Positions 24,997-32,221 of a stretch of 64,000 bases of DNA are shown one piece after another (positions within the stretch are counted from its first letter, which is position 1; every line of letters begins with the position of its first letter). This DNA is from Novosphingobium terrae (GTDB lineage Bacteria; Pseudomonadota; Alphaproteobacteria; Sphingomonadales; Sphingomonadaceae), in NCBI RefSeq assembly GCF_017163935.1, contig NZ_JABVZR010000001.1, forward strand, positions 1,550,001-1,614,000. Direction: 5' to 3'. Made by a program: the position numbers and the translations under genes. Under the pieces are notes generated by a model. The model saw nothing but the letters and a program-made list of their open reading frames with translations, did not search any database and was not told the origin of the DNA.

Positions 24997-25701
24997 TCAG
25001 CCTTGCCCGCGCCGGGCGCCGAGTTCGTCGAGATAGTTGTAGATCGTGAATTTGGTGGCGTTGAGGCGGCTGGCGACATGCTCGACCGCGCCGCGGATCA
25101 GGAACAGCCCGCGCGCATTCATCGCCGCCACCGCCGCCACCTTCTCGGCCTTGGTCATGCGGCGGGCGTCGCCGCCATTATGGGCGATGGCATCGGCAAC
25201 GATCTCGTCGATCAGCTGGTCGATCGTGCCTTCACCACCTTCATCGGGCGAGGGTTGCGGGGCGGGCAGCAGATAGTCGCTGATGCGGCGGTTGAGATCC
25301 TGCACGCTGGCGACATCCATATTGACGCAAAGCGCGCTCACCGGCTCGCCCGCATCGTCGAAGACCACCACCGTGGAGGATTGCAGATCACGCCCGTCGC
25401 GCGTGCGAGAGACATAATCCTTGACCACCCGCGTGGTGGAGCGGTCCTGCGGGTCGCGCGGCATCAGTGCCTCGAAGCCCTTGTCCTCGCTGGGGCCGGC
25501 AAGGATGGAGTTGCTGGCGCCCCGCCCGCTGACATGCCCGTTGACGATGCCCACGACCGAACTGTCCGGGCGGGTCAGATCATGGACCACCACCTCAAGC
25601 GAGGGCGGCATATAGTTGCGCAGCACCTCGATCACCCCCTGAAGGATCTCGATGGTCTTGTCTGCCGGGCGGTCGGGGCCGGAAGGAGGGGAGATGGGCA
25701 A
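24997..25701 (-). CDS. DauR/YheO-like PAS-HTH transcriptional regulator
   Basis: This 234-residue protein has the two-part layout of DauR and YheO. An N-terminal PAS-like sensor (IEVLRNYMPPSLEVVVHDL through SALCVNMDVASVQDL) is followed by a C-terminal HTH_22 domain (NARGLFLIRGAVEHVASRL then NATKFTIYNYLDEL). The start is TTG 25701 with GGAG 8 bases upstream. The next ATG would remove part of the sensor. In Pseudomonas, DauR represses the dauBA operon for D-arginine catabolism, and DauB belongs to the same superfamily as the enzyme encoded immediately upstream here. A local amino-acid-responsive repressor of the TBDR-peptidase block is the natural reading. Confidence 0.9.
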   Translation of the reverse strand: MPISPPSGPDRPADKTIEILQGVIEVLRNYMPPSLEVVVHDLTRPDSSVVGIVNGHVSGRGASNSILAGPSEDKGFEALMPRDPQDRSTTRVVKDYVSRTRDGRDLQSSTVVVFDDAGEPVSALCVNMDVASVQDLNRRISDYLLPAPQPSPDEGGEGTIDQLIDEIVADAIAHNGGDARRMTKAEKVAAVAAMNARGLFLIRGAVEHVASRLNATKFTIYNYLDELGARRGQG

Positions 25702-25754
25702 GCGGGAAACTCCAGCGATGGGGCGCAGCGTCGCTCTAGGCGTATCAGGCCGGT

Positions 25755-26720
25755 TCAGGCCACTGTCATGCCTGTGGAACGGGCATGAAGATAGGCCAGC
25801 GCCGATAAATCCTGAACAATATGCCCCAGCGATTTGTAGATGGTAACCTCCTCGGCGCTCTGCCGCCCCTTGGCGTCCCCGGCGATCACCGCGCCGATTT
25901 CGCCCTGTATATGCGTGTCATCGACCAGACCTGCGGTTCGCGCGGCCAGAAACTCCGCCGCTGCCGCCAGCGCCGAGGCCCGGCTGTCGACGAAATAGCG
26001 GCCCGCCAGCACGGCGGCGTGATCGACCTCCACGGGCCCGGCAAAGCTGGAGCCCACCAGATTGAGATGCGTGCCGGGTTGCAGCCATGCCCCTTGCAGG
26101 ATCGGCGTTGCCGCGCTGGAGACGGTGCAGATGATATCGGCCTGACGGGCGGCGGCCTCGCCATCGCTCTCGAAGCGCACGGGCAGGGCGAGTTCCTCGC
26201 TCATGCGCGCGGCAAAGGCCTGCCCTGCCTCTGGCGAGCGGCCCCAGACCGTGATCGCCTCGATGGGCCGCACATGGACCATGGCGCGGGCATGGGTGCG
26301 GGCCTGGGCGCCGCAGCCGAAGAGGGTGAGGTGGCGGGCATCGGGCCGGGCCAGCGCCCGCGTTGCCACGGCGCTGGCGGCGGCGGTGCGGATATGGGTG
26401 ATCTCCCCGGCATCGCCGGTGCAGAGCACCTCGCCGGTGCCGGGCGCGAACAGCACGACAAGGCCGCGATGGGCCGAGCGGCTGGGATTGTCCTGATCGG
26501 CAAAGACGCTGATGACCTTGGCGCCAAAGCCGGTGCCGTCTGACAATTGCCCGGGCATCAGCGCGAAAAGCTGCCCTTCCTCCAGCGGCAGGATGCTGCG
26601 CAGCGGCTGGGGCTTGTCATGGGTGCTGAGCGCGCGCATCGCCATGGCGATCTGTTCGATGCAGCCGGGATAGTCCAGATTGGTCCGCACAGCATCGGCA
26701 TCGTAATGGGTCAGGGGCAT
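25755..26720 (-). CDS. Ornithine cyclodeaminase/mu-crystallin family enzyme
   Basis: This 321-residue protein has the family dimerisation region and a Rossmann NAD(P)-binding motif LFGCGAQARTHARAM (about residues 132-146). Conserved active-site stretches include FGAKVISVFADQD and GEVLCTGDAGEITHIRTAA. Members include ornithine cyclodeaminase, alanine dehydrogenase, L-arginine dehydrogenase (DauB) and imine reductases. The start codon overlaps the S10 peptidase stop by one base (TGATG). Pairing with a DauR-type regulator favours an amino-acid dehydrogenase or racemisation-related role over strict ornithine cyclodeamination, but the exact substrate is not visible. Confidence 0.92.
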   Translation of the reverse strand: MPLTHYDADAVRTNLDYPGCIEQIAMAMRALSTHDKPQPLRSILPLEEGQLFALMPGQLSDGTGFGAKVISVFADQDNPSRSAHRGLVVLFAPGTGEVLCTGDAGEITHIRTAAASAVATRALARPDARHLTLFGCGAQARTHARAMVHVRPIEAITVWGRSPEAGQAFAARMSEELALPVRFESDGEAAARQADIICTVSSAATPILQGAWLQPGTHLNLVGSSFAGPVEVDHAAVLAGRYFVDSRASALAAAAEFLAARTAGLVDDTHIQGEIGAVIAGDAKGRQSAEEVTIYKSLGHIVQDLSALAYLHARSTGMTVA

Positions 26721-28174
26721 CAGGGCAGGTCCTTGGTGATAAAATCATGCACATCGGCCATAAAGGCCTTCTCGCTGGCGGGCACGGTATAGAACATATG
26801 GCCGCCGGGCAGGGCGACCTGCTTCACGCGCGCCGCAGGCCAGCCCGCCTGATTGACCATCAGCCGCGAGGCGCCCGGCGTGGTGAGCGTATCGTAAGTG
26901 CCGGTCACCACCATCACCTTGAGCGCAGGATCGCGGCTGAAGGCATGGGTGATCGCGGCGGAAAAGGGCCAGTCGCCGAAGGGCGAACGCCCGCCCCAGT
27001 CCCAGTCGTCCAGCCCCTTGACCGGGGAGCCGGTGACATAGTCCGCACCCTCCGCGATCCCCAGTTCCTGTGTCCTGTAGCGGCGGAAGCCCTCATCGAA
27101 CTGGACCTGCACCCGCTGCGAGGCATCGGCGGTGTCCTTGCCCTTGTCGGGCGTGACATAGCGCGCATCATCGGCGCCCAGCACCAGATGCCTGTCTGCC
27201 AATGCGGTGCGGCGATAGTCTTCCTTGGTGATACGCAGGCGGTGATCGAGGTAATAGCGCGCGGAGATGCCGGTCAGCTCGGCCAGATGGCGGGCGATGG
27301 AGGCGGCCTGCGCGGGCGGCAGGGTGTCTCCCTGCATCAGTGCGGTCAGATAGGGGCCGGAGGCAAAGGCCCAGCTTTCGGCCATCAGCGTGTCGAGGCT
27401 CTTGCCATGCAGGTCGATCAGATGGTGATAGGCCGCGATGGCGGTGAGCGTAGGCATGGCGACGGCATAGCCGATCAGATTGTTGGGGCGCTGCGCAGTC
27501 TCGACAATGTTGAGGGCCTGTCCCAGCAGCATCACGCCCGCAGGATGGATCGGGCGCGGCAGATCGACCAGTTGCCCGGCCACCGCCGCCGCGCGCAGCG
27601 TGCCATAGCTTTCCCCAACGATATAGACCGGGCTTTCCCGCCGCCCATAGGCATCGAGCCAGTGCTCGATAAAAGCGGTGACCTGACGGCCATCGGCCTC
27701 CACCGAGAAATAGCGGCGCGGATCGCCGCCCGGCGCCATGGTGCTGAAGCCGGTCTGCGCCGGATCGATGAACACCAGATCGGCGACATCGAGCGGACTG
27801 TCAGGATTGTCGACCAGACTTGCCGTTCCCGCTGTGTCGGACGGATCGGGCAGCGCCAGCCTGCGTGGTCCGAAAGCCCCCATATGGATGTAATGCGAGG
27901 GGACGATCGGCCCGCCGTTGAACAGGAACATCACCGGCCGGCCCGGCGCGGCATGGGGCAGCGTGTAGGTGAAGCTTTTCAGCCGCGCGCCCGGCTGGCC
28001 GTCGGTGCCGGGAATGTCGATCGTGTCCAGCGCCGCATCATAGGTCAGGGGCTTGCCGTGGAATGTCCCCTGATGATGCGTGGGGGCGGCCTCCTGCGCC
28101 GCGACGGGCTGCGCGCCCGCCATACCCAGCGAAAGGGCGAGGATCACACCGCGAGAGAGGGACGAAGGGAGCAT
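26720..28174 (-). CDS. S10-family peptidase with altered oxyanion loop, exported
   Basis: This 484-residue protein has signal peptide MLPSSLSRGVILALSLGMAG. The triad is intact: Ser in VGESYGTLRA, Asp in TGTYDTLTTPGAS, His in LPGGHMFY. The oxyanion/substrate loop reads LFNGGPIVPSHYIHM instead of the family NGGPGSSS, so the two Ser/Gly positions expected to bind the C-terminal carboxylate are replaced. Substrate choice or activity may therefore differ from its neighbour at 23334. ATG 28174 lies just after a weak GGAG-like site, and a longer open frame overlaps the TBDR gene and is not used. It follows the TBDR by 68 bases and is coupled to the cyclodeaminase-family gene. Confidence 0.92.
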   Translation of the reverse strand: MLPSSLSRGVILALSLGMAGAQPVAAQEAAPTHHQGTFHGKPLTYDAALDTIDIPGTDGQPGARLKSFTYTLPHAAPGRPVMFLFNGGPIVPSHYIHMGAFGPRRLALPDPSDTAGTASLVDNPDSPLDVADLVFIDPAQTGFSTMAPGGDPRRYFSVEADGRQVTAFIEHWLDAYGRRESPVYIVGESYGTLRAAAVAGQLVDLPRPIHPAGVMLLGQALNIVETAQRPNNLIGYAVAMPTLTAIAAYHHLIDLHGKSLDTLMAESWAFASGPYLTALMQGDTLPPAQAASIARHLAELTGISARYYLDHRLRITKEDYRRTALADRHLVLGADDARYVTPDKGKDTADASQRVQVQFDEGFRRYRTQELGIAEGADYVTGSPVKGLDDWDWGGRSPFGDWPFSAAITHAFSRDPALKVMVVTGTYDTLTTPGASRLMVNQAGWPAARVKQVALPGGHMFYTVPASEKAFMADVHDFITKDLP

Positions 28175-28242
28175 GGCCAGCCTCTGACAAAGGGGAGAAA
28201 AGACGGGGCGGCGGCCCGCAGCAGGCCGCCACCCCCGGCGGA

Positions 28243-30525
28243 TCAGAACTTGCGCGAGATGCTCACGCCATAGTTGGTGGGCAGGATGTAGGTGGCATAG
28301 GTCGTCGTCGCGCCATTGCGGTTCGACGCGCTGACCAGCCCGTGCGAGTTGAAGATGTTGCGGGCATAGGCATTGATCTTCCACACCTTGTCCCAGGTGA
28401 AACCGGCGCGCAGATCGACCGTGGCATAGGCCGGGATGGTGAAGCGCGGGCGCGTGTTGCCCTGCGTGATGAAGGCGCTCATCCGGTCACCCACATAGCT
28501 GTAGGTGATCCCGGCAAAGGCCCCCAGCCGCTCGGACAGGTCAAAGTCCTGCTGGGCCGACAGGGTGGTGGAGAATTTGGCCGAATTGGGCAGCCGGTCG
28601 CCCGCCGAACCCAGCAGCACGGCGGCTGTCGAGATGGTGGGCAGGTTCTGGGTCAGCACGGCATCGGTGTAGGTGCCCGAACCATCCAGCGCCATGCCGC
28701 GCCACGGGGTGGCATGGGCGCTCAGTTCCACGCCCCGGCTGCGCGCCTTGCCGCCATTGGTGATGAAGGTCAGGTTGGAGACATCGGTGTCCTGCAACTG
28801 GATGTTGCGCCAGTCGACCTGGAACAGCGCGGCCTCCACCGTCAGCAGATGAGGCACGACATTGCCCTTGAAGCCGATCTCGTAATCGGTGTCGCGGTCG
28901 GCGCCATAGGTGGCGGGCATGGTGCTGAGCGCGCCGACATTGGCGCCGCCGGGGCGATAGCCGGTGGCGATGCGACCATAGACCATCATGTCATGCGTGA
29001 TGTGATAGGTGGGCGACACCACCCAAGTGAAGGGCGTGCCCTTGGAGGTTGCCGTCTGCACCGAGGAATCCCCGAAAACGGCGGTGGCCGCGCCGGTGAC
29101 CACCACGGCGGTCTGGGCGGTTTCCTCATCATGAGCGAGGCGGCCGCCAAGGGTCAGGTCCAGCTTGTCGGTGGCGTGGAAGGTCACATCGGCGAAACCG
29201 GCCACCTCACGGAAGGCATCGGGGCCGGAGCCGACATAGGGCGTGCCCTGCTTCGCGTTGGAACCATCGTAAAGAAACAGGCTCTGCGCCAGCTTGGCAT
29301 GTTCGCGCAGATAGAAGCCGCCCACGGTCCAGTCGAGCAGGCGGCTGTGCCCGGCCAGACGCAGTTCCTGCGTGAAGCGGTCATTCATGCCCGCATTGCT
29401 GATCTGCACCGAGGAGCCCGACCCCAGCCCATAGATGCGCGGCAGGAAGGAGAAGGAGGCGGTGACGTCATTTTCCTGATCGTCGTAAAAGTGGCTCCAG
29501 CCGGTGACGGAAGTCAGCGTGGCCCAGCCCAGCTTCCAGTCGGCATGCACCGAATAGAGCCGATAGATCGAATCCAGCGTGGCAGGCGCGACGCTGAGCG
29601 TGCGGTTGTTGACGTAATAGGGCGTGAAATTGGTGGGCGCGGTGCCGGTGTCCACCAGGCGGATGCCGCCCGAGGTGGAGGACAGATCCGCGAAATTGCC
29701 GGTGACCTTCTGCACCAGCGCCGAGGCGGTGATGCTCAGCGTGTCGGTGGGCGTGATCAGCAGCGCGGCGCGCCCGCCATAGGTCTTCTTGTTGTTGACG
29801 TTATAGGCGATGCCTGCCGTCGATTTGGGATCGGTGGCGGTGGAGGCGGTGGGCACATTGTTCAGCCAGCCCGCGTCATAGCGGTAGAAGCCGCTGACAT
29901 CGAGCGCCACCTTGTCCTTGATGATCGGCGCATTGATCGAGCCGCGAAAGCTGTCGCCCAGCGCGCCGCCGGTCACCACCTTGGTGCCTGCCTCGACATA
30001 GCCGGACCATGTGTGCGTGTCCGGGGTCTTGGTGACATATTTGATCAGCCCGCCCAGGCTGGAGGCGCCGTAAAGCGTGCCCTGCGGGCCTTTGAGCACC
30101 TCGACCGATTCAAGGCTGCCGGGGTCGAAATCGGGGATCGGCGGCTGGCTGGAGTTGTTCATGGCGCCGAAGGGCACATCGTCGATCATGATCGCCACGG
30201 TCGCGCCGGTCGCGCCGCCGGTGGTGATGCCGCGGATCGAGATATCGGCCATATATTGGCCGCCCAGTTGCAGGCCGGGCACGCGCTGGGCCAGATCGCT
30301 CAGGCGGTTGAGCCCCTGATCCTTGAGCATATCCGCGCCCACCGCCGTGACCGAGACGGGAACGTCGATCAGCCGCTCGCTTTTCTTCTGCGCGGTGACG
30401 ACGATCTCGCTGCCAGCACCGGTGCTGTCCTGCGCCATGGCCATGCCGGGCAAGGCGGCGCTGGCCAGCAGCGAGAGGGCCAGACGGCGTGCAAGGTTTT
30501 TCGGTTCAACCCCAGTCTTGATCAT
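28243..30525 (-). CDS. TonB-dependent receptor heading the peptidase operon
   Basis: This 760-residue TBDR has signal peptide LALSLLASAALPGMAMAQ and TonB box GSEIVVTAQKK. The plug reads RLIDVPVSVTAVGADML, IRGITTGGATGATVAIMID and EVLKGPQGTLYGASSLGG. The barrel ends GVSISRKF with a terminal aromatic. The plug wording is that of the iron-complex/uncharacterised outer-membrane receptor group very common in sphingomonads. ATG 30525 has GAGGGA 8 bases upstream, and longer frames run into the leader. It precedes an S10 peptidase, a cyclodeaminase-family enzyme and a DauR-like regulator, so peptide or amino-acid-derivative uptake is the best inference. Confidence 0.94.
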   Translation of the reverse strand: MIKTGVEPKNLARRLALSLLASAALPGMAMAQDSTGAGSEIVVTAQKKSERLIDVPVSVTAVGADMLKDQGLNRLSDLAQRVPGLQLGGQYMADISIRGITTGGATGATVAIMIDDVPFGAMNNSSQPPIPDFDPGSLESVEVLKGPQGTLYGASSLGGLIKYVTKTPDTHTWSGYVEAGTKVVTGGALGDSFRGSINAPIIKDKVALDVSGFYRYDAGWLNNVPTASTATDPKSTAGIAYNVNNKKTYGGRAALLITPTDTLSITASALVQKVTGNFADLSSTSGGIRLVDTGTAPTNFTPYYVNNRTLSVAPATLDSIYRLYSVHADWKLGWATLTSVTGWSHFYDDQENDVTASFSFLPRIYGLGSGSSVQISNAGMNDRFTQELRLAGHSRLLDWTVGGFYLREHAKLAQSLFLYDGSNAKQGTPYVGSGPDAFREVAGFADVTFHATDKLDLTLGGRLAHDEETAQTAVVVTGAATAVFGDSSVQTATSKGTPFTWVVSPTYHITHDMMVYGRIATGYRPGGANVGALSTMPATYGADRDTDYEIGFKGNVVPHLLTVEAALFQVDWRNIQLQDTDVSNLTFITNGGKARSRGVELSAHATPWRGMALDGSGTYTDAVLTQNLPTISTAAVLLGSAGDRLPNSAKFSTTLSAQQDFDLSERLGAFAGITYSYVGDRMSAFITQGNTRPRFTIPAYATVDLRAGFTWDKVWKINAYARNIFNSHGLVSASNRNGATTTYATYILPTNYGVSISRKF

Positions 30526-30564
30526 GATCGTTCCCTCACTGTTATCCCTGCTGCCTTCGCACAG

Positions 30565-30596
30565 GAGGTCACGCCCGATCCCGCAGGCGTGACCTC
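30565..30596. promoter_or_regulatory. Perfect 11-bp inverted repeat in the TBDR leader
   Basis: Arms GAGGTCACGCC (30565-30575) and GGCGTGACCTC (30586-30596) enclose a 10-base loop, 39 bases upstream of the TBDR start. As DNA it could bind a dimeric regulator such as the DauR-like protein. As RNA it would form a strong stem in the 5' leader. No T-run follows in the direction of transcription, so it is not a classical terminator. Confidence 0.5.
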
Positions 30597-30756
30597 TCCC
30601 CCGCGTCCACGACGCAGGACGAATGACAGTTCCTTGAAATTCCCCCGCCCTCTCAGTGCGAGAGGCCGATCCCTGGCAGACCCGCATGATGCGGGATGGT
30701 TGTGAACTGGATGGCTTGCGGCCATCGAGTCAGTGCATTTTGGTTTCTATTTAATT

Positions 30757-30769
30757 TTGATGACATCAA
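30757..30769. promoter_or_regulatory. Palindrome TTGATGACATCAA in the TBDR upstream region
   Basis: A perfect 6-1-6 palindrome lies in the AT-rich part (about 30745-30790) of the 322-base gap between the CapA-like gene and the TBDR. Size and placement fit an operator for an HTH dimer at the TBDR promoter. The rest of the gap (30526-30847) contains no gene I can support. Confidence 0.4.
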
Positions 30770-30847
30770 CAAAAATTTGAACTTCTGTCAATGCGCGATT
30801 GTCCACTGGCGGTTTGAGGTCGTGCCTGCCACGCGCGGGGCAGACCT

Positions 30848-32221
30848 CTAATCAGGAAGTGTGATCTCCGCCGTGGCGGCATTGACCATCAGTTTCGTGC
30901 CCCAGACCGCCGATTGGCGCTGAAACTCGGCCAGAATGGCCTGGCTTTCGGTGGCGCTCGGGCGTTCGGGCAGGCCGTCCGCGGCATCATGGCTGGAGCG
31001 TATCGCTGCCGGGTGGATCTGGATCGACCGGCGACCCTTGGCATCGAAGCGCAGCACGGGGACGATGGTGCGAAACCACCCGTCAGGGAAGGATTTGATC
31101 TGGCCGCCCGGCGCCTTGTAGCTGCGCTGCCCGCCGAAGCCGAAGAACAGGCTGCCCAGCCCATAGAAGATCGGGCGCCCGCGATAGAGTTCCATCCCGC
31201 CGATCACATGCGGCCCGCTGCGCAGCACGACATCGGCCCCGGCTTCCACGGCCTGATGGAACAGCGGCTGGAGGAACGCGGCGGGTTGCGGCTCATCGGG
31301 GCTTGGGGCTTCGTTGGCGCGGTGCAGCACCAGCGGTTCGAAGGGGGCAGGGGGCATATCGTCCACGTCCCCGGCGGTTTCATGGGCGTGGATCGCCAGC
31401 ACGACCACACGCGCCTTGCTGCGTGCTTCGCGAATGGCGCCCATCAGCCTTGCGACATCGGCGGGATCGGCCTCCCAGATCGTCCCGGCCTGTGGCGCGG
31501 CGCGGAAAAGCTGGTCGCCCAACCGCAGTTCATCGCTGTGCTCCGGCGTGGCAATGGCGACCGGTCCCGCTGCAACCCGCATGGCGGAGAGTTGCGCCGG
31601 CGTGACCAGACGCACCTGATGCACATGCAGTGCATTGATCCCGGGGCGGTCGAAGCTGCGGCCGCCGCGCTCCACCGGTTTGCCTGCCACCGCCATCGGC
31701 GTGAAGGTGGAGGCCACACTGATCAGCGCCACCGTGCCATGCGGTGTGGCAACATAGGCAGGCGCGGCGGCCTCTTCGATGGTGCGCCCTGCTCCGGCGA
31801 AGGTGATCCTGCGCTCGCGCAGGGTGGTGAAGGTGGCAGTCAGGCCCTCATAGCCCCAGTCGGTGGCGTGATTGTTGGCCTTGCTCACCAGATGCAGGCC
31901 CATGCCTGCCAGCAGCGCCGCATTCTCGGGCGGGATCACCGGATAGCCGCCACCTGTCTCCGCCGAGGCCGATCCGTTGAAGGAGGCCAGCGCAAAGCTC
32001 GATCCCTCGAAATTGGCGATGGCAAGATCGGATTGCGACAACAGCGCGGCAATCGGCGCGAAGCCCTGCTTGTCGGCCTGAGCCAGCGGCTGATAGGGGC
32101 CGATCATATCGCCCCCCAGCGCGAGCGTCAGCGCGCCGCTCGCCGGGGGCGCATCGGCAGCAAGGGAAGGGGCCGCCATCATGGCTACGGTGGCGGTCAG
32201 GAGCAGCTTCAGGCGTGTCAT
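30848..32221 (-). CDS. CapA-family (PgsA-like) metallophosphatase-fold protein, exported
   Basis: This 457-residue protein has signal peptide LLLTATVAMMAAPSLAADA. The CapA-type calcineurin-like fold is shown by LALGGDMIGPYQPL, LAIANFEGS, SKANNHATDWG (metal-binding Asn-His), VVLAIHAHETAGD and VVLRSGPHVIGG. In capsule poly-gamma-glutamate systems CapA/PgsA takes part in polymer export or processing. Many stand-alone exported members, like this one, have no capB/capC neighbour and unknown substrates. The start overlaps the amidohydrolase stop (ATGA), so the two form a coupled pair. A role in handling glutamate-rich or modified peptides would suit the surrounding locus. Confidence 0.9.
   Translation of the reverse strand: MTRLKLLLTATVAMMAAPSLAADAPPASGALTLALGGDMIGPYQPLAQADKQGFAPIAALLSQSDLAIANFEGSSFALASFNGSASAETGGGYPVIPPENAALLAGMGLHLVSKANNHATDWGYEGLTATFTTLRERRITFAGAGRTIEEAAAPAYVATPHGTVALISVASTFTPMAVAGKPVERGGRSFDRPGINALHVHQVRLVTPAQLSAMRVAAGPVAIATPEHSDELRLGDQLFRAAPQAGTIWEADPADVARLMGAIREARSKARVVVLAIHAHETAGDVDDMPPAPFEPLVLHRANEAPSPDEPQPAAFLQPLFHQAVEAGADVVLRSGPHVIGGMELYRGRPIFYGLGSLFFGFGGQRSYKAPGGQIKSFPDGWFRTIVPVLRFDAKGRRSIQIHPAAIRSSHDAADGLPERPSATESQAILAEFQRQSAVWGTKLMVNAATAEITLPD

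Noticed and set aside
28063..30705. 880-codon plus-strand frame opposite the TBDR
   Set aside because: It is a mirror of a well-supported TBDR on the minus strand. The translation is Gly/Arg/His-rich shadow sequence.
30848..32221. Poly-gamma-glutamate capsule operon
   Set aside because: Only the CapA-like gene is present. No capB or capC homologue is nearby, so capsule synthesis is not supported.
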